Positions 1 through 8,617 of a stretch of DNA of 64,000 nt are shown here, piece after piece (position 1 is the first letter of the stretch; every line of letters begins with the position of its first letter). The stretch is taken from assembly GCF_002019635.1 (NCBI RefSeq), contig NZ_KV917371.1:558001-622000 (forward strand), given 5' to 3'. A program made the position numbers and the translations under genes. The stretch comes from Metabacillus halosaccharovorans (GTDB lineage Bacteria > Bacillota > Bacilli > Bacillales > Bacillaceae). The notes below the pieces were generated by a model. That model saw only the letters and a list, made by a program, of their open reading frames with translations, was not told where the DNA came from and did not search any database.

Positions 1-936
1 GTCCTTTTCTTGTTCCGCAATTAAATCTTTCACAGCGTTCACAACGTCTACTGTGTTTGCCTGTTGTCCTTTTGTTATTTGGACAGAAATGGCTTCTTCC
101 CCATTTGTACGCGAAATAGATTGTACCTTACCAACTGTTTCTATCTTTGCAATATTACCTAGTTTTACAAATGGATTTGGATTTTTCTCTGATGGTGTAA
201 CAGGTATTAGCAGCTCTTTTAATTGCTCAACAGTTTTAATATCACCGTCAATAGAAAGAGCTTGTTCACCTTCTTTATATTCCTGCAGGCCTAGAGATAA
301 GGCCATATCACTTGCTTGGACCATTTGCTTAACAGTATCCTCAGTTAAGCCTAACTCTTCCATTTTTGCATGGTCGTAAGTGAATTGTACTTCCTCAAGA
401 TGTTGACCGGTAATCGTTGTAGATCCAACTCCATCTATTTTTTCTATTTCCGGGAGGATTGTTTCTTCAACGGTTGTAGATAAGTCAACAATATCACCCT
501 CTGTGCTGCTGATAGATAACGCAACAACCGGCATCATATTCATACTAAGAGCCATTATTGTTGGTTCTTCAGCATCCTCGGGCAATGAAATATTATCAAT
601 TGCTGCTTCAAGTTCACGTTTTTTCTCATCCATATCTACGCCATATTCATACTCGATCTGGACTTGAGCCACGTTTGCTGAAGAATTTGAATAAACAGCC
701 GCAACATCTTCAAGGCCCTCTATATTCTGCTCCATTGGCATCGATATTTCATCCATTACTTGCTCAGCCGTTGCCCCTGGATAAACCCCCATCACAATTA
801 AATACGGTATGGATACATCCGGAATACTTTCCATTTTCATTTTTGTCCCGGAATATAAACCTGCAACAGTTATAATAATCGTTAATAACCATACAGCAAG
901 TTTATTTTTCAGGACGAAGTTGACTAAACTTTTCAA
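1..936 (-). CDS. RND efflux pump, AcrB/SwrC-like permease (N-terminal part)
   Basis: This is the first 312 codons of a resistance-nodulation-division pump; the rest lies beyond the left edge of the window. I read the reverse strand: it starts at a TTG (936) behind AGGAAGGTG. The protein begins with a short basic stretch and one membrane helix (about residues 12-30). An extracytoplasmic porter-domain region follows, with the family phrases PGATAEQV, EYEYGVDMD and TGQHLEEV. The usual family length is over 1,000 residues. Proton-driven export of amphipathic compounds or lipopeptides (as B. subtilis SwrC) is known for the family; the substrate here is inferred only. It diverges from a TetR gene, with two operator-like palindromes between them, so TetR repression is likely. 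Confidence 0.88.
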   Translation of the reverse strand, partial: MKSLVNFVLKNKLAVWLLTIIITVAGLYSGTKMKMESIPDVSIPYLIVMGVYPGATAEQVMDEISMPMEQNIEGLEDVAAVYSNSSANVAQVQIEYEYGVDMDEKKRELEAAIDNISLPEDAEEPTIMALSMNMMPVVALSISSTEGDIVDLSTTVEETILPEIEKIDGVGSTTITGQHLEEVQFTYDHAKMEELGLTEDTVKQMVQASDMALSLGLQEYKEGEQALSIDGDIKTVEQLKELLIPVTPSEKNPNPFVKLGNIAKIETVGKVQSISRTNGEEAISVQITKGQQANTVDVVNAVKDLIAEQEKD

Positions 937-998
937 AAATGACACCTTCCTCTTCCTTTTGATTAAGGTTGATTACTCTGATATAATGTAAATGTTAA

Positions 999-1044
999 TG
1001 ACCAGTTAGTCACAATAAACTTAATATAACTGACCAACCAGTCA
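999..1044. promoter_or_regulatory. Two TetR-type operator palindromes
   Basis: Two 14-bp inverted repeats share the form TGACYRRYYRGTCA: TGACCAGTTAGTCA at 999-1012 and TGACCAACCAGTCA at 1031-1044. They are 32 bp apart centre to centre, about three helical turns. They lie between the divergent pump and TetR genes, which fits repression by the neighbouring TetR protein. Binding is inferred. Confidence 0.7.
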
Positions 1045-1101
1045 TACGTCAATTTTTTTGTTAGGCCATTTGTCATTATTTACGGCTATGATTAACAAAA
1101 G

Positions 1102-1130
1102 TTTCACATTTATTCCGTATTCGTTATAAT
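1102..1130 (+). promoter_or_regulatory. Probable sigma-A promoter of the TetR gene
   Basis: The -35 TTTCAC (1102-1107), a 17-bp spacer and a consensus -10 TATAAT (1125-1130) precede the TetR start. A perfect 12-bp palindrome AAGTTCGAACTT (1133-1144) covers the expected transcription start and could be a further operator. Confidence 0.55.
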
Positions 1131-1164
1131 ATAAGTTCGAACTTGGGATCCGGGGGTTATTTTT

Positions 1165-2016
1165 ATGAAAGCGAAAGATATGCAAATTATAGAAGTTGGG
1201 ATGAGACTTTTTGCGAGTAAGGGATTTTCTGCAACCTCCGTTCAAGAGATTGCTTCAGAAAGTGGCATTTCCAAAGGTGCTTTTTACTTACACTTTAAAT
1301 CAAAAGATGATCTATTGTTAGCCATACTACAACATCATTTTGATATGATTCATAAAGCATTTTCCGAAGTAACAAAAGACATTCAAAATCCTCGCGATAA
1401 GTTAATCCGGGAACAAATGGCTCTGTATTCTCATTTTATTACCCATCGGGAACTTCTCGTCATGCTGGCTAAAGAGCAGGCTATCCCAAGAAATGACACG
1501 ATTAAACAGCTTCTATTTGAAAAGCAAATGGAATCACATCAGCATTATCGAAAAAGAATCATTGAGATTTACGGACCGGAAGTTGAGCCGTTCTCATGGG
1601 ATATTACCATTATCCTTGAAGGAATAGTTAAATCGTATATGGGTGTTCTATTGTTTTCAACACATGATTTTGATTTGAAAAGCCTGACCGAATTTTTGCA
1701 TAATAGGCTGGACAGTATCGTAAAAGACATTCATAAAGACAAACCCTTCTTAACAAAGGATAAAGCAGAATCCATTTTGGCTAATTTTTTATTCTCTGAT
1801 CATCCATCCATGTCAAATGTACTGAAGAATCTTGAAGAAGAAATAGAAAAACTAGGGTCAGATGAATTAGTCATTACTTTTCAAGTATTAAAAGAGGAAA
1901 TTGGAAAGGAAAAACCTAGATTACCAGTTATTCATGGTATGTTATCAAATTTCGATGGTTATCCAACTCTTGATTCATATCGATCTTTTATTTCAGAATA
2001 TTACTCAACTAAATAA
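1165..2016 (+). CDS. TetR/AcrR family regulator, long form (YerO-like)
   Basis: A TetR-type repressor of 283 residues. The N-terminal helix-turn-helix (about residues 8-55) carries the typical phrases GFSATSVQEIA and GISKGAFYLHFKSKDDLL. The ligand-binding part is about 80 residues longer than the usual 190-210-residue TetR protein, as in B. subtilis YerO, which neighbours swrC. The start is ATG 1165 behind a modest G-rich site. It diverges from the RND pump and two matched palindromes lie between them. I infer that it represses the pump and itself until a toxic ligand binds. Confidence 0.85.
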   Translation: MKAKDMQIIEVGMRLFASKGFSATSVQEIASESGISKGAFYLHFKSKDDLLLAILQHHFDMIHKAFSEVTKDIQNPRDKLIREQMALYSHFITHRELLVMLAKEQAIPRNDTIKQLLFEKQMESHQHYRKRIIEIYGPEVEPFSWDITIILEGIVKSYMGVLLFSTHDFDLKSLTEFLHNRLDSIVKDIHKDKPFLTKDKAESILANFLFSDHPSMSNVLKNLEEEIEKLGSDELVITFQVLKEEIGKEKPRLPVIHGMLSNFDGYPTLDSYRSFISEYYSTK

Positions 2017-2383
2017 ACTTACTAGCCTTCGTTTGACTGTACTGGTCACGGTGATCTCGTTCACTATGTACTAAGTTACGGTCTATTTTTATTGGAATCA
2101 CCTCTATGGAAATACAGATTTCATTGATCCCCTATCCCCTCTCGTTAAATCCTTCAAATAAGACCGTCCTGATAAGAGTTCCTTTGTATTAAGGAACCAG
2201 CACATCAAATCTCTTCTAGTTGTATGGATACTTTTTAAGAAATTTACACTAGAAGATTAATAAATCCTTGCACATTTCTTAATAAAAACTTAAAAATGAT
2301 TGACTATACTGTAAGCATTCCAGAACGTAATAAATTCTGCTCACATATAGATTTTAAAAAAATTAAAATTTGGAGGAAAAATA
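2017..2383. other. Intergenic region, no gene seen
   Basis: I see no convincing reading frame, hairpin terminator or RNA motif in this AT-rich stretch. The promoter of the next gene should lie near its right end, but no -35/-10 pair is convincing. Confidence 0.4.
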
Positions 2384-2950
2384 GTGGAAAATTCAATTAT
2401 GTTTACAATTCATTCGTGGTATGTCCTTGTCCCAATTTTTATTGGTATCTTACTATTTATGATGGTTGAAACGTTTCTTAGAAAGAAAAACAGCTTGGGG
2501 CAATTTCTCCTATTAACATCCTTTTTTCTTTATTTTTTATGTATGGTACATTTAGTTTTCTTCCCTATAGATGTAAATATAGGAAAATACGCAAATGTAA
2601 CTCCATGGTATATGACTATTAATTTTATTCCACTAGTAACAATTGATCTCAAAACATTTCTACTAAATATCATCATGATGGTCCCGTTTGGCATGTACCT
2701 GCCCTTACTTAATAAAAAATATCATTCATTGAAAAAGGTTGCCTATCATGGATTATTGATTAGCTTGTCTTTTGAAGTGATTCAAGCAGTCGTTAAAGCA
2801 ACACTAGGAAATGGTAGAAGTTCCGATATTAATGACCTTATTGCAAATACACTGGGTGCTGCGGTAGGTTACTTATTATTAAAAAAAGTAACGAAGGTAG
2901 CTGCGCTAAAGGGTTTAGTTAATAAGGTAAGTCTAGTTAAGGAAGCTTAA
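2384..2950 (+). CDS. VanZ-like membrane protein
   Basis: A 188-residue integral membrane protein of the VanZ family. It has about five hydrophobic segments. Family landmarks are the NFIPL segment after the second helix, the NIIMMVPFGMYLPLL helix and SFEVIQAV, followed by SSDINDLIANTLGAAVGYLL near the C-terminus. The start is GTG 2384, seven bases after GGAGG. VanZ gives low-level teicoplanin resistance in enterococci, but most VanZ-like proteins have no known role. The gene stands alone between the TetR gene and the convergent uidA. Confidence 0.85.
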   Translation: MENSIMFTIHSWYVLVPIFIGILLFMMVETFLRKKNSLGQFLLLTSFFLYFLCMVHLVFFPIDVNIGKYANVTPWYMTINFIPLVTIDLKTFLLNIIMMVPFGMYLPLLNKKYHSLKKVAYHGLLISLSFEVIQAVVKATLGNGRSSDINDLIANTLGAAVGYLLLKKVTKVAALKGLVNKVSLVKEA

Positions 2951-2963
2951 AAGAGGAACATAT

Positions 2964-2993
2964 AAAAACCACACATCTTTCAGAGATGTGTGG
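2964..2993 (-). terminator. Rho-independent terminator of uidA
   Basis: A 10-bp stem (CCACACATCT, 2969-2978, with AGATGTGTGG, 2984-2993) is followed on the minus strand by a run of five T. It lies just past the uidA stop codon. Confidence 0.8.
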
Positions 2994-3013
2994 CGACTTT
3001 CAAATTTACAAAA

Positions 3014-4822
3014 TTAGATCTGCTGTTCTTTAACTTTTTTATATCCAAATTCAGGTATACTTTTCCAACGCTTACGTAAATCATGTGCGACAGCCTTCGG
3101 TTTACGTTCACGGGTGAAGATGCCTTTTTTGTTCCCCTGTACACGCATAATTCCTTGGCTTGTCGCAAAGTCAGCGAAGTTCCACACTTGTTCACCAATG
3201 AATTCATCATATTCATCAAAGATTTCATGGTTTACACGATAATATTCCACCTGGAACTCTTCTGTGAACATGACAGGATCTACGTCATGCATGCCGGCTA
3301 CTGTGTCTGCCCCATATTCAGTGAACATGATCGGTTTGCCTGGACAGCGTTTTTTCCAGCCGTCAAATTCCTTACGGATATTCTGACGAACCATCTCCCA
3401 ATCCCCGCTATCAACATACCAGCCATAATAACGGTTCAGTGCGAGTACATCAATAAGTTCAGCGATTTTGTCTGTTTCCGGATTCGACCATTGATGTGTA
3501 ACAATTGTTACCGGACGCTTTTGTGGATCAAGCTCTTTTGTCAGCTTCACTAATGGTTCAAAGTATTCGCGTGCACCTTCTTCTTCTGAAGCCGGTTCGT
3601 TCGCTACTGACCACATAACAACACATGGGTGATTTTTATCTCGTTCTACAAGCTCTCGAATCACTTGTTCATGTGCTTCTCTCGTGCCAATATGTTCCCA
3701 TGTATTACGCTTTTCTCTTTCACCAAACAATGTAGCTGCGAAGTTTAAATGAACTCCGACCGCAGGGGTTTCATCAATGACGACAATTCCTTCTCTGTCT
3801 GCAAGGCGCATTATTTCTTCTGAATACGGATAATGTGCAGTGCGGAACGAATTGGCGCCAATCCATTTTATTAAGTTAAAATCGAGCACATTTGCTGCTT
3901 CATTAAAGCCTCGTCCATGAATAGGTGTGTCTTCATGCTTACCAAATCCTTTAAAGTAAAACGGCTTTTCATTTATTAAAAATTGACCGTCTCTTACCGC
4001 AACAGTACGAACTCCAATTGACTGGTCATATATATCTATGGCTTCACCATTTTGTAAAAGTTCCACACGCAATGTATATAAGTAAGCATTTAACGGTTCC
4101 CAGTGTCTAACATCCGGAATTGTAACAGCGCCTTCCAAATCAACTGCTTCAGCCACAATCTGACCGTCTTCATCCAGGACATTTACTCTTACTTCAGCTT
4201 CACCCTCTGCCTCAACTTTATACTGAATTGTACCATCAAGTTCAGTTATAACTGTAATATCTTTTACATAGATTTTGGGTGTTGTATAAATTTTTACCGG
4301 GCGATGAATGCCGGCGTAGTTAAAGAAGTCAAAGTTTGGATTGTTTTTCGCCCTTTTTCCGATGACGTCAACTTCTACTTCTGAGTAAAAACCAACTGGC
4401 AGGGTTGATTCATCGACAATATTATTCACAGCAACTGTCAGACGGTTTTGTCCTTTTTGCAAAAAACGATTAATTTCTGCCTCAAACGGTGTAAAACCAC
4501 CTGTATGCTCTACAGCAAGTTCTCCATTTACATAAACTTTCGCTTTATGTGTTGCAGAACCAAATCGGAGTACAATGCGCTCAGAAGTTAAAATAGCGGG
4601 AACAGTAACCTCTCTCTCATACCAGACCCAGCCGACATGGTTTCGGATATCTGCTGTAAGTCCTGTATCATTAAAAGATGATGGAACAGACATGCTCATT
4701 GTATTAGTCAATGGTTTAGAATACCAATTTTCGTCAAAGCCATTCCCTTTATCAAGCTTAAAATTCCAGATTCCATTTAATTCAATCACTGTACGTGTAT
4801 CTGTTAAAATCGGATATAACAT
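3014..4822 (-). CDS. uidA: Beta-glucuronidase, glycoside hydrolase family 2
   Basis: A 602-residue cytoplasmic enzyme that splits beta-D-glucuronides. It has the GH2 order: sugar-binding beta-sandwich (about 1-180), immunoglobulin-like domain (180-275) and TIM barrel (275-600). The acid/base glutamate is E409 in SVANEP and the nucleophile is E502 in FTEYGAD. The NxK motif that reads the glucuronate carboxylate is visible as N564-K-K566. That separates it from beta-galactosidase. The start ATG has AGAGGTG upstream. It diverges from the AraC gene and shares a promoter element with the GPH symporter, so the three form one glucuronide-use module. Confidence 0.95.
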   Translation of the reverse strand: MLYPILTDTRTVIELNGIWNFKLDKGNGFDENWYSKPLTNTMSMSVPSSFNDTGLTADIRNHVGWVWYEREVTVPAILTSERIVLRFGSATHKAKVYVNGELAVEHTGGFTPFEAEINRFLQKGQNRLTVAVNNIVDESTLPVGFYSEVEVDVIGKRAKNNPNFDFFNYAGIHRPVKIYTTPKIYVKDITVITELDGTIQYKVEAEGEAEVRVNVLDEDGQIVAEAVDLEGAVTIPDVRHWEPLNAYLYTLRVELLQNGEAIDIYDQSIGVRTVAVRDGQFLINEKPFYFKGFGKHEDTPIHGRGFNEAANVLDFNLIKWIGANSFRTAHYPYSEEIMRLADREGIVVIDETPAVGVHLNFAATLFGEREKRNTWEHIGTREAHEQVIRELVERDKNHPCVVMWSVANEPASEEEGAREYFEPLVKLTKELDPQKRPVTIVTHQWSNPETDKIAELIDVLALNRYYGWYVDSGDWEMVRQNIRKEFDGWKKRCPGKPIMFTEYGADTVAGMHDVDPVMFTEEFQVEYYRVNHEIFDEYDEFIGEQVWNFADFATSQGIMRVQGNKKGIFTRERKPKAVAHDLRKRWKSIPEFGYKKVKEQQI

Positions 4823-4840
4823 TTAAGTGCACCTCTCTTT

Positions 4841-4854
4841 TGTAAGTGTTTACA
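4841..4854 (-). promoter_or_regulatory. cre-like box at uidA/araC
   Basis: On the minus strand this reads TGTAAACACTTACA, 13 of 14 matches to the cre consensus TGWAANCGNTNWCA and nearly a perfect palindrome. It lies 6 bp downstream of the uidA -10 and overlaps the -35 of the divergent AraC gene, so one bound CcpA (or another LacI-family protein) could hold both genes off. Confidence 0.6.
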
Positions 4855-4877
4855 GATAATATTATAAGGCGTATAAT
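4849..4877 (+). promoter_or_regulatory. Promoter of the AraC regulator gene
   Basis: TTTACA (4849-4854), a 17-bp spacer and TATAAT (4872-4877) form a good sigma-A promoter. The -35 overlaps the cre-like box. Confidence 0.6.
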
Positions 4878-4903
4878 TAAGTGGAAAAATAACTATTCTT
4901 GCA
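4861..4903 (-). promoter_or_regulatory. uidA promoter with probable AraC operator
   Basis: The minus strand has a consensus -10 TATAAT (4866-4861) but no good -35. Overlapping the -35 region is TGCAAGAATAGTTATTTTT (4903-4885), which matches 17 of 19 bases in front of the GPH symporter at nearly the same distance from the -10 (18 versus 17 bp). I infer the binding site of the AraC activator. Confidence 0.6.
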
Positions 4904-4936
4904 CTTATTGAACATTTTTAACCAGGAGATGATAAA

Positions 4937-6100
4937 ATGGGTGATTCTTTTCAATTATCTTCGTCCATTATGTCCTTTTTTCAACTAACACATATGAATG
5001 TATACGCTTTTGAAGCTTCTGGTTCAATGATTACCCTTCATGCTCCACATTCCATTCCAGATCATCTGAACAAAGCAGCATTCAATGCTCTTATTGGAGT
5101 TGTCCATCAGCAGCCTACTATTTGTCATTTCTGGCATCACGATCAGATCGTATATATGGGAGGTGCATATGATTCGGACACAGCAGTTATTGCCGGACCT
5201 TTCTTAACACAGCTTCCACATGAACAAACAGGCTCACTGAATGAACATACATTGCGAAACCTGCCAATTTTAAACCAAGCTGCCCAACACAGTGCTGCAA
5301 GTCTGCTCATGCATCTAAAACAAATGGAAGCCGTTTCGATTTCGTCAATTGAAGCAACAGAGTCCTCTTCTTCCCATTCAAAAACTCGTGAAGAAGAAGC
5401 TGACCATTCGATTATTAATCTGCGGTATAAGATTAATAATGATATGATTCATGCAATTGAAACAGGAGATGCTGAGTCACTTGAAATGCTGATTAAAAAA
5501 ACCGGAAATTTATTTGATTTTTCATCCCGTTTTCCCAATAAACCGCTCCGGGCCATTAAAAACAGCTTAATTATTTTAAATACGACCTTCAGGCTGGCAG
5601 CGGAACGCGGTGGAGTTCCACCTATACTGCTGCATTATCTATCTGAAAAATTCGCAATCTCTGTTGAGAGAATAAACAGCGTTCATTCTCTCAACAAGCT
5701 ACAGGAAACAATGGGAATCGAATATTGTCACCTTGTACGTCAAAATCAATTAAATGGCTACTCCATGCTGATTAAAGAAGCTGTTCGCTATTTTCATAGC
5801 CATTTTACGGAACCATTTGATGCCGTGGAACTTGCTGACGAACTTGGCGTTCATCCTTCACATCTTGCACGCCAATTTAAAAAAGAAACCGGGTATACAA
5901 TGAGTCAATTTGTCCATCAGCTCCGCATTCAAAAAGCAAAGCGGCTATTGAAGAAAGACAATGCTTCTATTGAACACATCACCGGTAAATGCGGATTTGA
6001 AGACGCTGCTTATTTTATCCGTGTGTTCAAAAAATTCACCGGCATGCCTCCAGGGAAATGGCGGTCGTATGGAAGTGACAAAACAGAGATGTCTCAATGA
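4937..6100 (+). CDS. AraC-family regulator of glucuronide use
   Basis: A 387-residue regulator. The C-terminal ~100 residues form the AraC double helix-turn-helix, with VELADELGVHPSHLARQFKKE and the second motif KCGFEDAAYFIRVFKKFTGMPPG. The N-terminal ~270 residues are the sensor part and match no domain I can name. The start ATG follows CCAGGAG. It diverges from uidA and converges on the symporter. Together with the repeated element before both, this makes it the likely glucuronide-responsive activator. The inducer is inferred. Confidence 0.85.
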   Translation: MGDSFQLSSSIMSFFQLTHMNVYAFEASGSMITLHAPHSIPDHLNKAAFNALIGVVHQQPTICHFWHHDQIVYMGGAYDSDTAVIAGPFLTQLPHEQTGSLNEHTLRNLPILNQAAQHSAASLLMHLKQMEAVSISSIEATESSSSHSKTREEEADHSIINLRYKINNDMIHAIETGDAESLEMLIKKTGNLFDFSSRFPNKPLRAIKNSLIILNTTFRLAAERGGVPPILLHYLSEKFAISVERINSVHSLNKLQETMGIEYCHLVRQNQLNGYSMLIKEAVRYFHSHFTEPFDAVELADELGVHPSHLARQFKKETGYTMSQFVHQLRIQKAKRLLKKDNASIEHITGKCGFEDAAYFIRVFKKFTGMPPGKWRSYGSDKTEMSQ

Positions 6101-6115
6101 GAGACACCTCTGTTT
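6081..6115. terminator. Bidirectional terminator, araC/symporter
   Basis: A 15-bp stem with one mismatch (arms 6081-6095 and 6101-6115) and a 5-base loop. The araC stop codon lies inside the loop, and the symporter stop starts three bases beyond the other arm. Confidence 0.75.
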
Positions 6116-6117
6116 GA

Positions 6118-7530
6118 TTAATCTTGTTTTTTTCGTTTTTCAGCCAAATCAACTGCCAGCTGATTTGTTTTTTGTTTATTCAGAGGATACAAGAAAACAA
6201 GAATAAGGAAAATCAACCCGTAAATGATAGATGGCACGAGCGTGGCGAGTGAGTGAATCCCATTTAACGCTTCCTGTGTCTGGGCAGCACGCGCTGCATC
6301 GTACCCGACTGCTGCAACAGCAAAGCCTCCTACACCGCCTGCGATTGCCTGACCAATTTTCCGTGCCATAGAATAGACGGAGTAAACGGTTGCATCTTCT
6401 CGTAAACCGGTTACATATTCATGATAATCAATGACGTCTGTCACAAACGCCCAAATAACAAGGTTGAAAAAGGCAAAACCAAACATTCCGACTGCTGAGA
6501 AAGCCACAAATTCAATCGCAGATAAATCTTTCAAGTAGTACAAGACAAAATATACAACTGCAGCAAGTCCCATTCCGATCGCTGCTGTTTCTTTTTTACC
6601 TAGTTTCTTAACCATCGGTTTTACAAGTGGAATCGCAATGAAAACTGCTCCAGTCTGAACCAGTCCAATCATACTCAACGCTGTGGCATTGCCGAAATAA
6701 TCCTTAAATAAATACACATTTACTGCATTAATCAGCATTGTGTTTACCATAAAAATCAAGGAAGCAATTAAAATCCAGATTAGCGGCTTATTCTTAAGCA
6801 TCCCTTTCATTGTTACTTTCATACTGCCCTTTTGCTGATTCGGATCCTGTGCAACAAGGCGCTCTGTTGACAACTTGTAACATCCAAAGTAGCAAGTAAT
6901 AGCAAGTATGCCAAACAACACTGCGACCATCAACATACGGTCTGCGTTGATCTCGTTATCCACGAATACAACTAGTGGACCAAGTACATTAATAACCAAG
7001 GCAGCCAACATTGCCCCCATTGTTCTCCACGTTGAAAGAGTGGTCCGTTCAACCGGATTGTCTGTAATAACAGATGCCATCGATCCATACGGAATGTTCA
7101 CTGTACTGTAAAGCGTACCCCACACAATATAGGTGACAAAAGCCCACGCCAGATAAAATCCGTCAGACATACCCGGAATTTGAACAAACATAAGCACACC
7201 TGTTAATACAAGTGGAAATGACATTCGCAAAATCCACGGTCTGAATTTCCCCTGTGCTGTTGGTTTTCTTGTGTCAATAAAACGACCCCAGGCAAAATCA
7301 GCGACCGCATCCCATAAGCGAGCTACCAGAAATAACATTCCTACAAGTGCTGCACTAATATGAAAGATATCTGTATAAAAAACCATTAAAAAAGCACTTA
7401 CAAGCATAAAGAAGAAATCATTTCCAAGATCCCCAAGCAAATAGCCAATCTTATCCTTCACACCAAAAGGAGCGTTTTCATTTTTTTCTCCGCTTGGAAG
7501 CGGGGTGTATTCCTGCTTTGCTTCTTCCAT
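6118..7530 (-). CDS. GPH-family glucuronide/sugar:cation symporter (UidB-like)
   Basis: A membrane carrier of about 470 residues with twelve predicted helices from the glycoside-pentoside-hexuronide family. The family phrases KIGYLLGDLGNDF, RLWDAVADFAWGRFIDTRKPTAQGKFRPWIL and GPL-type helices are present. Two in-frame ATGs occur. I chose the inner one (7530) because GGGGGTC sits eight bases before it, while the outer (7545) has no ribosome site. Position beside uidA and the shared 19-bp promoter element point to glucuronide uptake; the exact substrate is inferred. Confidence 0.88.
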   Translation of the reverse strand: MEEAKQEYTPLPSGEKNENAPFGVKDKIGYLLGDLGNDFFFMLVSAFLMVFYTDIFHISAALVGMLFLVARLWDAVADFAWGRFIDTRKPTAQGKFRPWILRMSFPLVLTGVLMFVQIPGMSDGFYLAWAFVTYIVWGTLYSTVNIPYGSMASVITDNPVERTTLSTWRTMGAMLAALVINVLGPLVVFVDNEINADRMLMVAVLFGILAITCYFGCYKLSTERLVAQDPNQQKGSMKVTMKGMLKNKPLIWILIASLIFMVNTMLINAVNVYLFKDYFGNATALSMIGLVQTGAVFIAIPLVKPMVKKLGKKETAAIGMGLAAVVYFVLYYLKDLSAIEFVAFSAVGMFGFAFFNLVIWAFVTDVIDYHEYVTGLREDATVYSVYSMARKIGQAIAGGVGGFAVAAVGYDAARAAQTQEALNGIHSLATLVPSIIYGLIFLILVFLYPLNKQKTNQLAVDLAEKRKKQD

Positions 7531-7577
7531 ATCTTTGACCCCCATATTCTTGTAGTAACTCTTTCATCACGCGTATA

Positions 7578-7640
7578 TGAAAGTGTTTTCATTCTCTAAT
7601 TATAGGTTTTTAGCAAGAGATAAAAAGAACGATTCTTGCA
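7578..7640 (-). promoter_or_regulatory. Symporter promoter: AraC-type element, -10 and cre-like box
   Basis: In transcription order on the minus strand: TGCAAGAATCGTTCTTTTT (7640-7622), 17 bp, -10 TATAAT (7604-7599), then TGAAAACACTTTCA (7591-7578), 13 of 14 to cre. The arrangement copies the uidA promoter. A poor -35 fits an activator-dependent promoter, with catabolite repression acting as a roadblock. Confidence 0.6.
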
Positions 7641-7681
7641 TTTTTTGTATTAAACTAGCACTCAATAAAAAATTTGAGTAC

Positions 7682-7709
7682 AAAAAAAGGTTTCCTGAAA
7701 GGAAAACCT
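7682..7709 (-). terminator. Terminator of ohr
   Basis: An imperfect stem (arms 7688-7696 and 7700-7709) is followed on the minus strand by seven T residues, about 85 bp past the ohr stop. Confidence 0.7.
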
Positions 7710-7795
7710 CATTTGACTCGAACTCTAGTTTATTTAAATGAGTTTTTATGATTTTGATTTAGTATATTTTATCTCCTACAGAACCAATGATAAAG

Positions 7796-8224
7796 TTAAA
7801 TTGCTTCACATTCTAAACGTACATCGATATTCCCTTTCGTGGCCTTTGAATATGGACAAAAGCCGTGAGCTTTATGAACAAGTTCTTCAAGAGTGGCTTG
7901 TTCAATCCCCGTTCCCTTTACATGAAGTGTCACACCCAGTTTAAACCCTTGGTCAATTTCATCTTTAAGTAAACTAACATGAGCAGTTACTTCAGACTCA
8001 AATGTAATACGTTGTTTACGTGAGATCATTTGTAAAGCACTGTCAAAACAAGCAGCATAGCCTGCAGCAAATAATTGCTCAGGATTGGTTGCTTCCGGAT
8101 TTGACTTCGCACGTGGAGTACCCGGCATAGCCACTTCTAAGTTTAGGTATCCACCTTTAGATTGAACACGTCCTTCTCTTCCGCCTACTGCAGAAACACT
8201 TGAAGTAAATAAAACATTTGACAT
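7796..8224 (-). CDS. ohr: Organic hydroperoxide reductase, Ohr/OsmC family
   Basis: About 142 residues, the normal Ohr length. It reduces organic hydroperoxides through a pair of cysteines, in AACFDSAL and FCPYSKAT; the latter motif marks Ohr rather than OsmC. Other family phrases are GGREGRVQS and NPEQLFAAGYAACF. I chose ATG 8224, eight bases after AGGAG, over the GTG at 8233 that overlaps the ribosome site. OhrR-like boxes flank the promoter. No ohrR gene is in the window, so the regulator would act from elsewhere. Confidence 0.92.
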   Translation of the reverse strand: MSNVLFTSSVSAVGGREGRVQSKGGYLNLEVAMPGTPRAKSNPEATNPEQLFAAGYAACFDSALQMISRKQRITFESEVTAHVSLLKDEIDQGFKLGVTLHVKGTGIEQATLEELVHKAHGFCPYSKATKGNIDVRLECEAI

Positions 8225-8257
8225 ATAAAACACTCCTCTATAAAAATGTATTTTCTA

Positions 8258-8341
8258 AAATTAAATTTTGCACAACTAATTAAATTATAAGTTCATCATA
8301 AACAATCCGAATTATAATGTCAACAATTAAATTGTGCACAA
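8258..8341 (-). promoter_or_regulatory. ohr promoter flanked by OhrR-like boxes
   Basis: The promoter reads -35 TTGACA (8323-8318), 17 bp, -10 TATGAT (8300-8295). An 18-bp sequence occurs twice with two differences: AAATTAAATTTTGCACAA at 8258-8275, in the transcribed leader, and CAATTAAATTGTGCACAA at 8324-8341, just upstream of the -35. CAATTAAATTG resembles the B. subtilis OhrR operator. Confidence 0.6.
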
Positions 8342-8416
8342 TGTAAAATACAGTGGAATCAAATGATGCCACTATACCCTAAAAAAGCTAAATATTGACT
8401 TGTAGAAAGTGAATTT

Positions 8417-8587
8417 TCATCTCTCTTTTTTATTTTTTTCCCTAACCGTTAAAATTTGTGCCTCTGCTCCATATTCAATTCGAATGGTTTTCCTTGCATC
8501 AACGGATGTTCTCGCAGTGACTGCTTCCGTTCGTACTTCTCCTCTTATCTCCATCTCAACTACAAAGCATTTTGAACCGCATCTCAT
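8417..8587 (-). CDS. Small conserved-looking protein, 56 residues
   Basis: This short gene begins MRCGSKCFVVEM and ends KKER. AGGAGG lies five bases before its ATG (8587). It has two cysteines near the start and a charged, soluble composition. No membrane segment is visible. It starts 30 bp after the stop of the XRE-cupin gene, so both are probably on one transcript. I do not recognise the family. Confidence 0.6.
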   Translation of the reverse strand: MRCGSKCFVVEMEIRGEVRTEAVTARTSVDARKTIRIEYGAEAQILTVREKNKKER

Positions 8588-8617
8588 GTGGACCTCCTGA
8601 TTCTATCATTTCATAGT

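Noticed and set aside
3083-3553. Plus-strand 156-codon frame inside uidA
   Set aside because: It lies opposite conserved GH2 catalytic motifs and has no own start signal, so it is a shadow.
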